Below, piece after piece: positions 51,438 to 61,291 of a DNA stretch of 64,000 bases; within the stretch, counting starts at the first letter, position 1; each line of letters starts with the position of its first letter. The stretch spans positions 144,556-208,555 of the forward strand of contig NZ_JACSQO010000005.1 in the NCBI RefSeq assembly GCF_014836595.1. The letters are read 5' to 3'. This stretch comes from Psychrobacillus faecigallinarum. Lineage in GTDB: Bacteria > Bacillota > Bacilli > Bacillales_A > Planococcaceae. A program made the position numbers and the translations under genes. Below the pieces are notes generated by a model. The model saw only the letters and a list, made by a program, of their open reading frames with translations. It ran no database searches and had not been told where the DNA came from.

Positions 51438-52931
51438 ATGTCAGCAGAAACTTATCAAATAATAGCCATAGCCATATATATGGTGGCCATGCTTGCTATT
51501 GGTTATTATTCGTACAGAAAGACGGTTAATTTGACAGATTATATGCTAGGCGGACGTTCACTCGGTCCAGCTGTTACTGCATTAAGTGCAGGAGCTGCCG
51601 ATATGTCTGGTTGGTTATTGATGGGGTTACCCGGAGCAATATATCTTAGTGGGATGGGAGAAGCTTGGATAGCGATTGGTTTAACCATTGGAGCATATTT
51701 AAACTGGTTATATGTGGCTCCACGATTACGTGTATACACACAAGTTTCCAATGATTCCATTACTATTCCAAGTTACTTAGAAAGTCGTTTAAAGCAATCT
51801 TCTCGTTTACTACGAGTGGCTTCCGGCCTGATTATTCTTTTATTCTTTACATTTTATGTATCTTCAGGAATGGTTTCAGGCGGAGTTTTCTTTGAAAGCT
51901 CTTTTGGATTAGACTACCACACGGGTCTGTTAATTGTATCGGGAGTAACAGTAGCCTATACACTATTTGGGGGCTTCCTTGCAGTTAGTTACACAGATTT
52001 CCTTCAAGGTCTTCTCATGTTCCTTGCTTTAATAGCTGTTCCAATAGTGGGAGTATTTACAACTGGTGGGTTAAGTGAAACTGTAGAATCGATAAAAGCA
52101 GTAGATCCTACTCATCTTAGCTTATTTGCAGGTACTACCTTTGTTGGAATTGTTTCTGCCGTTGCATGGGGACTTGGCTACTTTGGGCAGCCTCATATCA
52201 TTGTTCGTTTTATGGCTATAAGCTCTGTAAAAGAAACTAAACAAGCTCGTCGCATCGGTATCGGTTGGATGATTTTAAGTTTAGCTGGAGCAATTGGAAC
52301 TTCTTTAGTTGGAGTTGCATATTATCAACAAAATCCAAACCTTAGTTTAGATAATCCTGAAACTGTATTTATTGCTCTTGGGCAAATTATATTCCATCCA
52401 TTTATTGCAGGCATTATGCTAGCTGCTATTTTAGCTGCAGTAATGAGTACCATCTCATCTCAGCTAATAGTTACTTCTTCGGCTCTAATAGAAGATTTGT
52501 ACAAAGCAGTGATTAAAACAGATGCTTCTGATAAAACATATGTTTTATATGGACGCCTTGCGGTACTAGTTGTATCTATAATAGCCTTGGTAATTGGTTG
52601 GGATCAAGAGTCTACTATCTTGAAACTTGTTTCCTTTGCTTGGGCTGGTTTTGGAGCTGCTTTCGGACCGGTTATTTTACTTTCTTTGTATTGGAGAAAG
52701 CTAACTTCACAAGGCGCAGTATGGGGAATGGTCATCGGGGCAATAACTGTTGTCATTTGGGGTACTAACGAAACACTTTCAGATACATTATATGAAATTG
52801 TTCCAGGTTTCCTTTTAGCTCTTATTTTCACTGTTGTAGTAAGCTTGTTAACCTACAAGCCTAATGCAGAGATTGAAAAAGAATTCGATGAAACAGTTCG
52901 ATTGTTAAAAGAAGAACGTAGTAAAAAATAA
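51438..52931 (+). CDS. putP: sodium/proline symporter
   Basis: 497 residues from the ATG at 51438, seven bases after GAGGAGG; an upstream frame to 51387 lacks a ribosome site. The PutP marks are LGGRSLGPAVTALSAGAADMSGWL and WGLGYFGQPHIIVRFMAI. Roughly 13 helices. It imports proline with Na+, as nutrient or osmolyte. It is monocistronic. Confidence 0.93.
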   Translation: MSAETYQIIAIAIYMVAMLAIGYYSYRKTVNLTDYMLGGRSLGPAVTALSAGAADMSGWLLMGLPGAIYLSGMGEAWIAIGLTIGAYLNWLYVAPRLRVYTQVSNDSITIPSYLESRLKQSSRLLRVASGLIILLFFTFYVSSGMVSGGVFFESSFGLDYHTGLLIVSGVTVAYTLFGGFLAVSYTDFLQGLLMFLALIAVPIVGVFTTGGLSETVESIKAVDPTHLSLFAGTTFVGIVSAVAWGLGYFGQPHIIVRFMAISSVKETKQARRIGIGWMILSLAGAIGTSLVGVAYYQQNPNLSLDNPETVFIALGQIIFHPFIAGIMLAAILAAVMSTISSQLIVTSSALIEDLYKAVIKTDASDKTYVLYGRLAVLVVSIIALVIGWDQESTILKLVSFAWAGFGAAFGPVILLSLYWRKLTSQGAVWGMVIGAITVVIWGTNETLSDTLYEIVPGFLLALIFTVVVSLLTYKPNAEIEKEFDETVRLLKEERSKK

Positions 52932-52935
52932 GCAA

Positions 52936-52969
52936 AGGGCTAACCGCATATCTACGGTTAGCTCTTTTT
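52936..52969 (+). terminator. intrinsic terminator of putP
   Basis: AGGGCTAACCG and CGGTTAGCTCT arms around CATATCTA, followed by TTTTT. Confidence 0.8.
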
Positions 52970-52984
52970 CTATATATTGTCCTA

Positions 52985-53034
52985 TATGATATTTGTCATA
53001 GTGTTGACTTGACGTTTATGCCTACTCCTAATAC
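52985..53034 (+). promoter_or_regulatory. des promoter with candidate DesR site
   Basis: TATGA and TCATA half-sites (52985-52989 and 52996-53000) lie immediately upstream of a TTGACT -35 (53004-53009). A weak TAATAC -10 lies about 19 bases on. DesR of Bacillus binds inverted repeats just above the des promoter and activates it on cold shock. The repeat match is inferred, not proven. Confidence 0.45.
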
Positions 53035-53086
53035 CAACACTTCTATATAGTTAACCTAACAAGTTCTATATGTAGGAGGAATAATA

Positions 53087-54127
53087 ATGAGTAGAGAAAA
53101 AACACTCGAGTTACGTAAAAATGTAAAGCCATTTGAAAATTCCGAGTTAAAGAAAAGTATCGTCCAGTTGGTTAATACGATTCCACCATTTTTTATCCTC
53201 TGGTTTTTAGCCTATTTAAGCCTCGACATTTCTGTATGGCTGACTGTTGGATTGTCTGTCATTGCTGCAGGATTTGTCGTTCGTATATTTATTATCTTTC
53301 ATGATTGCACACACGGATCCTTCTTTAAAAATAAAAAAGCTAACAATATAACAGGAACTATCACTGGTATTATCACATTGTTTGCTTACGAAAAGTGGAA
53401 ACGCGAGCATAATATTCATCATGCAACTAGCGGTAACCTAGATAAACGTGGAGTCGGCGATATTTGGATGATGACCGTTGAAGAGTATGTAGAGGCTTCA
53501 CCTATGAAGCGACTTTCTTATCGACTATATCGCAATCCTATCGTTATGTTTGGCTTAGGACCTGCATTACTATTTTTAGTAAGTAATCGTTTTAATCGTA
53601 AAGGCGCTCGAGGAAAAGAGCGTAATAATACGTATATCATTAACATTTCAGTGATTGCAATTTATTCTTTCATGATTTGGATGATTGGCTGGCAAGCCTT
53701 TGCAATTATTCAAGGAACTATTCTTTTTGTAGCAGGAGCATTAGGTATTTGGTTATTCTACGTACAACATCAGTTTGAGGATTCCTATTTCGAGGATGAG
53801 AAAGAATGGGATTATGTGAAAGCTGCCATCGAAGGAAGCTCTTATTACAAGTTACCACGTGTACTACAATGGGTAACTGGCAATATCGGCTTTCATCATG
53901 TGCACCATCTAAGTCCAAGAGTTCCTAATTACAATTTAGAAAAAGCACATGAATCGACACCACCTTTACACAAGGCAACAACCATCAATCTTCGTACTAG
54001 CTTACAGTCCATTCATTTCCGTTTGTTTGATGAAGAAAATAAAAGCTTTGTAAGCTTTAAAGAGATTAAGCATTTGCTGAAGCAATCCAATCTAAATGCT
54101 AAAAATACAACATTTGAAGGAAAATAA
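53087..54127 (+). CDS. des: fatty acid desaturase Des
   Basis: A 346-residue membrane-bound acyl-lipid desaturase. The three histidine boxes are present: HDCTH (72-76), HNIHH (108-112) and HHVHH near residue 270, with four to six membrane helices. In Bacillus it introduces a delta-5 double bond into phospholipid acyl chains on cold shock. A DesK/DesR pair follows directly, and AGGAGG precedes the start. Confidence 0.95.
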   Translation: MSREKTLELRKNVKPFENSELKKSIVQLVNTIPPFFILWFLAYLSLDISVWLTVGLSVIAAGFVVRIFIIFHDCTHGSFFKNKKANNITGTITGIITLFAYEKWKREHNIHHATSGNLDKRGVGDIWMMTVEEYVEASPMKRLSYRLYRNPIVMFGLGPALLFLVSNRFNRKGARGKERNNTYIINISVIAIYSFMIWMIGWQAFAIIQGTILFVAGALGIWLFYVQHQFEDSYFEDEKEWDYVKAAIEGSSYYKLPRVLQWVTGNIGFHHVHHLSPRVPNYNLEKAHESTPPLHKATTINLRTSLQSIHFRLFDEENKSFVSFKEIKHLLKQSNLNAKNTTFEGK

Positions 54128-54138
54128 ATCCCTAATTT

Positions 54139-54169
54139 AACCATTCCTTTTTACGAGGGAATGGTTTTT
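54139..54169 (+). terminator. terminator after des
   Basis: ACCATTCC and GGAATGGT arms followed by TTTT. It means desK-desR needs its own promoter. Confidence 0.8.
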
Positions 54170-54213
54170 CTATTATAATATAGGAAAGCGTATATGCGAG
54201 AGGTGTCTTATAA

Positions 54214-55344
54214 ATGACAAAGTGGTATCAAATTTTCCCTAAATCTCCCTGGTTAAGTATTTATGCTTGGATAGTATTTTGTATCTTCCCTTTCTTCTTC
54301 ATCTTTCGTTCAAATGAGCTTTCAGAAATTATTTTCGGCTTACTTTTAACCGGCATATTCTTTCTTGCATATCGTCTTTCTTTTAAGTCTACAGGTTGGT
54401 TTTTATACGTTTGTTTAGCTATTGAAATAACGATTAGCTTATTTATGACCTTCTTTTACGGCTATATATACTTCTCTATTTTTCTTTCTTTCTTTATTGG
54501 TAATATCACACAAAAGGTAGGCTTCTTTTTGATATATAGCTTAAATATTGTTGCAACCTTAACTGTAGTCATCATTGGTTTCTTTGTAGAAATAGAGCTA
54601 TTTATCTCTCAATGGCCATTTTTAGTCATATGTATGCTTGGTGTAATCCTATTGCCTTTTAGCACCTATAATCGACATAAACGAGAAATGTTAGAAGGCC
54701 AATTAGAGGATGCTAATAAGCGGATTGCTCAGTATATGGTTATAGAGGAACGAGAAAGAATAGCAAGAGATTTACACGATACGCTTGGTCAAAAGCTATC
54801 AATGATAGGATTGAAAAGCGACTTAGCTGGAAGATTAATGGATAAGGACCCTGAGGCAGCCAAGCATGAAATTCAAGATATTCACCAGACTGCACGTTCC
54901 GTTTTGAAGGAAGTACGGGAATTAGTTACAAACATGCGGGGTACTAAATTAGAGGATGAGATTTATCGAGTGCAACAAATATTAAACGCGGCGGAAATTT
55001 CTTGTAAGTTTAGTGGTTCTCTCAACACTGTTAAACTCCCTCCAATTGTAGAAAATATGCTAAGTATGTGTCTGAAGGAAACAGTCACGAATGTAGTAAA
55101 ACATAGTGGAGCTACATCGTGTTCGATTTCTCTCAAGCAGTCTGCTAAAGAAACCCTACTGAAGGTACATGACAATGGCAAGGGTTTAGATCTTAGTAAG
55201 GATTGGATTAAAGGACATGGATTGCAAGGTATTAAGGAACGATTGGAATTTGTAAATGGCAGTCTTGATATCTATTCAAAAAATGGCACTACCATCAATA
55301 TACGAGTTCCAAATGTAATATTACAAACACGGCAGGAGGATTAG
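54214..55344 (+). CDS. desK: thermosensor histidine kinase DesK
   Basis: 376 residues. Five hydrophobic segments occupy roughly residues 14-150. The HisKA_3 motif ERIARDLHDTLGQKLSMIGL places the phosphorylated His at residue 188, the same number as in Bacillus subtilis DesK. An HATPase domain follows with NVVKHSGA and GHGLQGIKERLE. It senses membrane order and phosphorylates DesR; next gene is desR. Confidence 0.95.
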   Translation: MTKWYQIFPKSPWLSIYAWIVFCIFPFFFIFRSNELSEIIFGLLLTGIFFLAYRLSFKSTGWFLYVCLAIEITISLFMTFFYGYIYFSIFLSFFIGNITQKVGFFLIYSLNIVATLTVVIIGFFVEIELFISQWPFLVICMLGVILLPFSTYNRHKREMLEGQLEDANKRIAQYMVIEERERIARDLHDTLGQKLSMIGLKSDLAGRLMDKDPEAAKHEIQDIHQTARSVLKEVRELVTNMRGTKLEDEIYRVQQILNAAEISCKFSGSLNTVKLPPIVENMLSMCLKETVTNVVKHSGATSCSISLKQSAKETLLKVHDNGKGLDLSKDWIKGHGLQGIKERLEFVNGSLDIYSKNGTTINIRVPNVILQTRQED

Positions 55345-55346
55345 AC

Positions 55347-55946
55347 ATGATACGAATTGTTATAGCTGAAGATCAACGGATGGTGTTAGGGGCACTTGGC
55401 TCTCTTCTCAATCTAGAAGAAGACATGGAAGTAATCGGTAAAGCAAATAATGGAGAGGAAGCTCTTAAACTTATTCAACAGCTTCAACCTGATATTTGTA
55501 TTATGGATATTGAAATGCCTATTAAAAGTGGACTAGATGCTGCGGAAGAGTTAAAAGATAACCCTTGTAAGGTAATTATATTAACTACCTTTGCCCGCTC
55601 AGGATATTTTGAAAGAGCACGTAAAGCAGGAGTTAATGGTTATCTTTTAAAGGATAGTCCTAGTGAGGAGCTCGCAAATTCTATCCGTATAATTATGGAT
55701 GGCCGCAGAATTTATGCTCCAGAATTAGTAGATATGGCCTTTGAAGAAGAGAATCCTTTAACCGAAAGAGAGAGCCAAGTTCTTGAACTAATTGCCGATG
55801 GCAAAAATACAAAAGAAATTGCAAATGAGCTTTTCATTACAACAGGGACTGTCCGAAATTATATATCAGTGATTTTAGAAAAGCTTCAAGTGGGTAATCG
55901 AATTGAAGCAATCTCTCGTTTTAAAGAAAAAGGTTGGTTCAAATAA
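55347..55946 (+). CDS. desR: response regulator DesR
   Basis: 199 residues of the NarL/LuxR class. The receiver phosphorylation site is Asp54 (CIMDIEMP), as in B. subtilis DesR. The LuxR helix-turn-helix is at the C-terminus (LTERESQVLELIADGKNTKE...). Two bases separate it from desK. Confidence 0.95.
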   Translation: MIRIVIAEDQRMVLGALGSLLNLEEDMEVIGKANNGEEALKLIQQLQPDICIMDIEMPIKSGLDAAEELKDNPCKVIILTTFARSGYFERARKAGVNGYLLKDSPSEELANSIRIIMDGRRIYAPELVDMAFEEENPLTERESQVLELIADGKNTKEIANELFITTGTVRNYISVILEKLQVGNRIEAISRFKEKGWFK

Positions 55947-56060
55947 TAATTCTCCATTTTTATAGTTACTTTTTTCCATATTTCGCGTCTAATACTTTAC
56001 ACACTTTTGAATTGTACTAGTCAAGTCAATAATCCTTTAATAAAAGGAGGAGAGTGAAAT

Positions 56061-56660
56061 ATGAAAAAAAAGTATCTTATTTTAACCCTTGTCCTAATTG
56101 CATGTGTCGTACTATTAATTGTTTTTGTCCCAAATGTATTTAGCAATGTTGAAGCTCCCGACAAGGAAGTATCCGAGGAGAATCAAGAGGCAATTATGAC
56201 GGAGCGGGAACAGGAAAGCACTGACAAGCAAGTGCATTACACGATTAACTTTGACGAAGATCGTTATAAGCTAATCGTAGGCGACCAGTCGGACGTTCTT
56301 ACAACAAGAGAGCCTTTAGAGGAAAAGTATCCAGAGGTTTCTATGAAAATTGAACAAATCAAAGATCAAACACCGGATGAGCTGCTCCCCATTTTAGAAA
56401 AACAAATAGAATTGGATTATACCAGTCCGAAAGAAACAGAGACTGTTACAGAACCAGTGAGAGGATACTGGTTGCACGCAATTAGCCATGATACTACGGG
56501 GTTAACTAATTGGGATAGTCCGGTCGGCGACATTTATATCATTGACAATGGTAATGGTGGCAGCTTTGTTATTACACAGAAGTATTTTCTAGAAGCTGCT
56601 GAAGGTCACGGTTCGAATTTCCGAAGTATACTAGAGACATTTCAAATAGTAGATAAATAA
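56061..56660 (+). CDS. hypothetical membrane-anchored protein, 199 aa
   Basis: A single N-terminal membrane helix (KKKYLILTLVLIACVVLLIV), then an acidic linker rich in Glu and a folded extracytoplasmic region ending EAAEGHGSNFRSILETFQ. No lipobox or catalytic motif. The beta-rich part (GYWLHAISHDTTG... IYIIDNGNGGSFVI) suggests a small binding domain. It is separated from desR by ~110 bases with AGGAGGAGAG before the start. No family recognised. Confidence 0.65.
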   Translation: MKKKYLILTLVLIACVVLLIVFVPNVFSNVEAPDKEVSEENQEAIMTEREQESTDKQVHYTINFDEDRYKLIVGDQSDVLTTREPLEEKYPEVSMKIEQIKDQTPDELLPILEKQIELDYTSPKETETVTEPVRGYWLHAISHDTTGLTNWDSPVGDIYIIDNGNGGSFVITQKYFLEAAEGHGSNFRSILETFQIVDK

Positions 56661-56665
56661 ATATA

Positions 56666-56715
56666 AAACCCCCTGCTTTTATTCACTCTAAATGTGAAAT
56701 TTGCAGGGGGTTTTA
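56666..56715. terminator. bidirectional terminator between convergent genes
   Basis: AAAACCCCCTGC and GCAGGGGGTTTT arms around an AT-rich loop. It serves the 56061 and 56713 genes. Confidence 0.85.
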
Positions 56716-57513
56716 CTTACTTTTTAATGTGACAACGACTAACTCAGGAGTATTAAATACACGAATAGGTACCAAACTGTTACCTAAACCACGGCTTACA
56801 ATCATTGTTGTATCCTCTGCTTCATAGGTTCCTGATGTATATTTAGGAAACACTCCCTGCCCAGGAGCAACTAAACCTCCTAATCCGGGAATTCGGAATT
56901 GGCCTCCATGCGCATGACCAGAGAACACTAAATCCATTTTATAATCTACATAGTCTTGAAATACCTCTGGTCGGTGGGACAGCACTAGCGTATAATCCTC
57001 GCTATCTTCAAACCGCTTAAGCTGCTCATTAACTGAGAAACCGCTTAAGGGGTCTTCAATGCCGATAATACGCATCTTTTCACCGTTATATTCCATCATT
57101 TCTTCTTCATTGGTTAAAACATGGACACCCACATTCTGTAAGGAAGTTTTAATATGATTTACATCATTGGTGGCAATTTCATGATTCCCTGTAACATAGT
57201 AAACTGGTGCTATATTAATAATTTGATTGACTAAATCTAGACTATTCTGTAAGTCATAGCGATTGCTGTCAATTATATCACCCGTTATAAAAATAATGTC
57301 CGGGTTTATGTCCTTAATCTTATTGACGAGTTTAACTTGTTTTTCCCCAAATGTTGCATCATGTAAGTCTGAAATTTGTAGTATTGTCCAATCATTAAAG
57401 CTAGCTGGAATCTTTTCTGATTCAATTGTAACTTCGTTAATACTTACGCGAGTGTTCCCTATGTAAAGCGACACAGCTAATATTACTACTAATAAAAAAA
57501 TCCATTTTTTCAT
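56713..57513 (-). CDS. metallophosphoesterase, YkuE/YaeI-like
   Basis: 266 residues. A membrane-anchoring helix at the N-terminus precedes the phosphoesterase core: ISDLHDATFG, GDIIDSNR, TGNHEIA, LSHRPE and SGHAHGGQFRIPGLGGLV. The pattern matches exported/membrane-bound phosphoesterases of the YkuE type, some acting on UDP-linked lipids. Substrate unknown. Confidence 0.88.
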   Translation of the reverse strand: MKKWIFLLVVILAVSLYIGNTRVSINEVTIESEKIPASFNDWTILQISDLHDATFGEKQVKLVNKIKDINPDIIFITGDIIDSNRYDLQNSLDLVNQIINIAPVYYVTGNHEIATNDVNHIKTSLQNVGVHVLTNEEEMMEYNGEKMRIIGIEDPLSGFSVNEQLKRFEDSEDYTLVLSHRPEVFQDYVDYKMDLVFSGHAHGGQFRIPGLGGLVAPGQGVFPKYTSGTYEAEDTTMIVSRGLGNSLVPIRVFNTPELVVVTLKSK

Positions 57514-57634
57514 CTAAAATCTCCTAGTTTGTATGTACAAAGAGGTTGTTCACGTGAGATTCAAAATAATCCCCATACATTTATATGGGGATTGCTAAAT
57601 TTGTCGACTTTTCTTATTTCCCAGGAAATAAGTG

Positions 57635-57922
57635 CTAGTTCATTCCACTAGTGGCTGAAAAAACAAAGAAAATTATAATAGCATAAAGCAAAATAGTTAA
57701 CACTATAGAAATAGCCATCCAAATAAGTGTTGCTCGTGCATAGTTACGTCTTGGATCTGGATTTCCAAACCCCCAGATAAACAGCATAACTAAATTGGCG
57801 ATTGGAATAATCATAATAAGCATAGTGATTAGCCAATCTCCTACGGACATCTCAGTAGAAGTCTTTGAAGTCGAGCCTTCTGGTTTGTACTTTTGTAGCT
57901 GCTCCTCTTCATACGTGTTCAA
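57635..57922 (-). CDS. small membrane protein, 95 aa
   Basis: An N-terminal acidic stretch of about 25 residues is followed by two helices: WLITMLIMIIPIANLVMLFI and LIWMAISIVLTILLYAIIIF, joined by WGFGNPDPRRNYARA. This layout is common in Bacillales small proteins of unknown role (DUF4870-like in appearance). Not assigned further. Confidence 0.65.
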   Translation of the reverse strand: MNTYEEEQLQKYKPEGSTSKTSTEMSVGDWLITMLIMIIPIANLVMLFIWGFGNPDPRRNYARATLIWMAISIVLTILLYAIIIFFVFSATSGMN

Positions 57923-58022
57923 ATCAATTCCTCCATTCCCTATTATAATTACATGAGAAAATCATGTCTATTTCCATTTTACGTTATAAAAGGTAAAATA
58001 GTCATCTAATTATAGAAAAGAA

Positions 58023-58727
58023 TTATTGAATTTTCATCATACTCATTGGAGTTACAATTCCAATTAATTGATTGCTTAATTTTCCATTCTTGGTAATGAG
58101 AAGAGCTTCTAATCTCTTCCCTCTTCCAATTGCAGATTTGAATATTTCCAGCGCCTCATAGACAGACATATCAGCTTCTACAAACCGATGATTCTCTCTA
58201 TTACTTTCATGCTTCAGAATTTCACCCAAAGTAGCTTTTTTTCGGGAGAAGTTCTCGGATTCAGCCTCACTTGCCATCCACATAGTAATCCCTACAGGTG
58301 TAATGAGCCCCTTAAATTTATCATCACTATATACAGGAAACTGATTATATTTTTTGTCCTTAATAATCTTTAGTGCATAGATTAAAGAATCTGTTTCTTG
58401 AAAGGTAGTCACATTACCTGAGAACATTTGAGCCACAGTTATAGGTTTACTAAGAGCGCCCTCTAGTTCTTCCATCCTTGCTACGACCTCTTCATGAGGT
58501 TCAGCTATAGCATATTCCATTGTTGTTCTATGATGTACAATGGCATTTCTTAAATCGCCATACTCTCGTAAATCTGCTTCATATCTTCTAATAATAGCGT
58601 TCTTCTTTTTCGCGAAGTCAATTAGCCTAAAAAAAGATAGGTGCTCCTGCGTACCAACCATCTCTCTCATGATTTTGTCTAAACGGTTATAGGATGTAAT
58701 GAAACGATCCGAGTTACGTAACTCCAT
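58023..58727 (-). CDS. CBS domain protein
   Basis: 234 residues. The N-terminal ~75 residues are helical, with DLREYGDLRNAIVHHR, similar to HEPN-type helices that contain an R-x4-H motif (RNAIVH). Two CBS domains follow from about residue 95, with IKDKKYNQFPVYSDDKFKGL. CBS pairs usually bind adenine nucleotides. The HEPN-like start is a notable resemblance, not a firm assignment. GAGGTG precedes the start. Confidence 0.75.
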   Translation of the reverse strand: MELRNSDRFITSYNRLDKIMREMVGTQEHLSFFRLIDFAKKKNAIIRRYEADLREYGDLRNAIVHHRTTMEYAIAEPHEEVVARMEELEGALSKPITVAQMFSGNVTTFQETDSLIYALKIIKDKKYNQFPVYSDDKFKGLITPVGITMWMASEAESENFSRKKATLGEILKHESNRENHRFVEADMSVYEALEIFKSAIGRGKRLEALLITKNGKLSNQLIGIVTPMSMMKIQ

Positions 58728-58744
58728 GCTTTAGTCACCTCGTA

Positions 58745-59527
58745 TTATATTTTTGCTTTAAATATATTCTTTTTAGCAAAATACACTGCTCCAATCAGTA
58801 AAATGCCAATTACCAATATAGTGATTAACATGCTCCACATGAAAGAACTCTGTGGTATATCCCCATTTAAGACTAGCCCCGCATACATCGGTAGCTTCCA
58901 TGGAGAGATAGTCCAGTATGTGCCTAACAATCCATCTACAAACTGAACAAATATTACCAAAATGACAGATATGGTAGAAGCAATCCCTGTAGAGAATGCA
59001 GCGCTTGAAAACAAAACAATACTTACGACAAATAAAAGCCATATGATATAAGTACCTGAAAATCCAAAGAAGCTGGAGAATTCAATTGTTCCAAAAAGAA
59101 TCGACGTATAATATAGACTTGCCATAATTCCTATAATAAAACTTCCTACAACGATTATACTCATTACAGCTAGTTTGCTACTTACATAGTCGGTAAATGA
59201 AATAGGCCGAACATATAACAAAGTAGCTGTTCCATTTTTTCGTTCCCTAGATACTAGCCCTGCAAACGCTAATGTCACTACTAGCATTCCGATTAATTGA
59301 TATTGATTAATGGTGGACATTAGTATTTGCTCAGGCGTCATTGGAGGGAATTGAATGACTGTACCCTCTGGTAGATTGCCAACAGAGCTTAAAATCTGTG
59401 GCATATAGTAATTAGCTACTGGCTCAGTAATTCCAAAGAGAACAAATACGAGAGGAATCCATAGAAGTTTGAAATTACGAGTATTTTCTCTCCATTCCTT
59501 TTGAAATAACACTAGAAATGTCCTCAT
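58745..59527 (-). CDS. yxlG: ABC-2 type permease, YxlG-like
   Basis: 260 residues with about six helices and a VSRERKNGTATLLYVRPISF loop typical of this permease type. It overlaps the ATPase by four bases. The order PLDc_N protein, ATPase, permease matches yxlEFG in the B. subtilis sigY operon. Export substrate unknown. Confidence 0.8.
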   Translation of the reverse strand: MRTFLVLFQKEWRENTRNFKLLWIPLVFVLFGITEPVANYYMPQILSSVGNLPEGTVIQFPPMTPEQILMSTINQYQLIGMLVVTLAFAGLVSRERKNGTATLLYVRPISFTDYVSSKLAVMSIIVVGSFIIGIMASLYYTSILFGTIEFSSFFGFSGTYIIWLLFVVSIVLFSSAAFSTGIASTISVILVIFVQFVDGLLGTYWTISPWKLPMYAGLVLNGDIPQSSFMWSMLITILVIGILLIGAVYFAKKNIFKAKI

Positions 59528-60423
59528 TGTTTGTTCACCACCTGCATAAATATTTCCTCGAGATTAGCTGCAGCCTTCTCTATCTTTTGGATATTCCAGT
59601 CATCCAGGGCAACATACGCTAGAATCTCTCTCATTTCAGGCTCCATTCCTCGTAAAGGAATCCAGACAGATTTCCCTTTTTGAATGGCTTTCCATGGGGA
59701 ACTACTCACAAACCTTCCAGAATCTTGCTCGTTAGAGAAAAAGACTTTAATCATTGGATTGGCATAGTTTTCACGAACCATCGATAGAGATCCTTGTTCG
59801 ACTAGTTCTCCGTTTCTTAAAAATAATAGTTGATCTGTCATTTCCTCTGCATCATTTAAAATATGCGTGGAATATAGGATAGTCGTTTTTTCTTGAAGCT
59901 CCTTTAAGAGATTCAATATCTCTCGTCTACCTACTGGGTCCAAAGCCGATACTGGCTCATCTAACAAAAGGAGGGATGGTTGGTGTACAATAGCCTGTGC
60001 TAATCCTAACCTTTGTTTCATTCCACCAGAAAATGTTCCTATTTTTTTCTTCTTTGCTTTTTCTAAACCTACAAAATCTAATATTTTCTCTGCTTCTAAT
60101 TTGGCCGTTCTCGTCTCTATCCCACTTAATTTTGCTGTCATCTCGGTAAACTCAAGTGCTGTGAGCCACGAAAAAAATTTAGGATACTGGGGTAAAAAAC
60201 CAATCATGCTCCTAAGATCACTCTTATTTCCATCTAACTTAATATCACCAAATGTTGGCTCCACAAGACCTGTCAGCATAGAGAGAGTAGTCGTTTTACC
60301 CGCCCCATTAGGCCCAATCAAAGCAGTAGAAGTATTTTTCATCAATGAAAAGGATACATCTCGAACTACTGTTTCTCTTCCATATTCTTTTGTTAGTGAT
60401 TCTACGCTTAATAATATTGTCAT
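59524..60423 (-). CDS. yxlF: ABC transporter ATP-binding protein, YxlF-like
   Basis: 299 residues. Walker A GPNGAGKTTT, signature FSGGMKQRLGLAQA, Walker B LLLLDEPVSALDPVGR. It overlaps the permease (59524-59527) and the upstream PLDc_N gene (60420-60423) by four bases each, giving a coupled three-gene operon. Confidence 0.88.
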   Translation of the reverse strand: MTILLSVESLTKEYGRETVVRDVSFSLMKNTSTALIGPNGAGKTTTLSMLTGLVEPTFGDIKLDGNKSDLRSMIGFLPQYPKFFSWLTALEFTEMTAKLSGIETRTAKLEAEKILDFVGLEKAKKKKIGTFSGGMKQRLGLAQAIVHQPSLLLLDEPVSALDPVGRREILNLLKELQEKTTILYSTHILNDAEEMTDQLLFLRNGELVEQGSLSMVRENYANPMIKVFFSNEQDSGRFVSSSPWKAIQKGKSVWIPLRGMEPEMREILAYVALDDWNIQKIEKAAANLEEIFMQVVNKQ

Positions 60424-60617
60424 TCGTTACGTCTCCCCACTATAAAATATAAAATAGAACCTAATATTCCAGATATTAATATAATTATTGCCCATAGCCA
60501 CTTAGGACCATTTGTTGCATATATTCTTATAAGGTCAATAAAGGCTACCAACATTAAAATGAATTGTAAAATAATAATTGGTAATACTAATTCCCAAGGT
60601 ATAGTTGAAAAATTCAA
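60420..60617 (-). CDS. yxlE: PLDc_N small membrane protein, YxlE-like
   Basis: 65 residues with two helices and the PLD nuclease N-terminal motif (WLWAIIILISGILGSILYFI then VGRRNE). In Bacillus, YxlE-type proteins sit with YxlFG, and YxlE acts with YxlD on the ECF sigma factor SigY; no sigma factor gene is visible here. Confidence 0.82.
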   Translation of the reverse strand: MNFSTIPWELVLPIIILQFILMLVAFIDLIRIYATNGPKWLWAIIILISGILGSILYFIVGRRNE

Positions 60618-60702
60618 TATAGTTCCTCCTTTTTAATTCCTACCTTTATAAAAGAAAGGTTTCATAAATTATGTTATAATAAAAAATTGGGGGGTGAATT
60701 GA

Positions 60703-61272
60703 ATGGAAACTATTATAAGAAAAGCTAAAAGAGAAGACGCCGAAGCCTCAGTTCCGCTGATCATGGAGGCAATCGGAGATATTTCTATGCAAATGACTGG
60801 TGAAACTGAAGAATCAGCAATTACCCAGGAATTCATTCACTTATTTACTCAAACCAGCAATCGTCATTCATTTTTAAATACATACGTTGCAGAAATGGAA
60901 GGTCAAGTTGCTGGAGTTCTAGTTTTTTATACTGCTGAACAAGCAGTTACTTTGGATGCTAATTTAGAGAAGTATCTTTCAGCCAAAAGTGGAACACAGG
61001 TTACAATCGATAAAGAGACGTTACCTGGAGAATGGTATATAGATACTGTAGTCGTTGATCCAACCTATCGTGGACATGGGATTGGAACGAAACTGTTAAA
61101 TTTTGCTGAACAAGTAGTTAAAAATAACGGTGGCGGGAAACTCTCCTTGAATGTAGAAACTGAGAAAGAGGCTGCAATACGCTTATATAATCGTCTAGGA
61201 TTTGAAAATGTTTGTCCTTGGACCATTATCGGCGAGCCTTTCTATCACATGGTGAAAACGGTAGGCCCCTGA
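60703..61272 (+). CDS. GNAT family N-acetyltransferase
   Basis: 189 residues. The acetyl-CoA segment is VVVDPTYRGHGIGTKLLNFA (RGHGIG), followed by RLYNRLGFENVC. GGGGGTG precedes the ATG. The DMT exporter follows after 19 bases, so they are probably cotranscribed, perhaps acetylating and exporting a compound (inference). Confidence 0.88.
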   Translation: METIIRKAKREDAEASVPLIMEAIGDISMQMTGETEESAITQEFIHLFTQTSNRHSFLNTYVAEMEGQVAGVLVFYTAEQAVTLDANLEKYLSAKSGTQVTIDKETLPGEWYIDTVVVDPTYRGHGIGTKLLNFAEQVVKNNGGGKLSLNVETEKEAAIRLYNRLGFENVCPWTIIGEPFYHMVKTVGP

Positions 61273-61291
61273 TTGAAGGAGAAGCAAGGTT

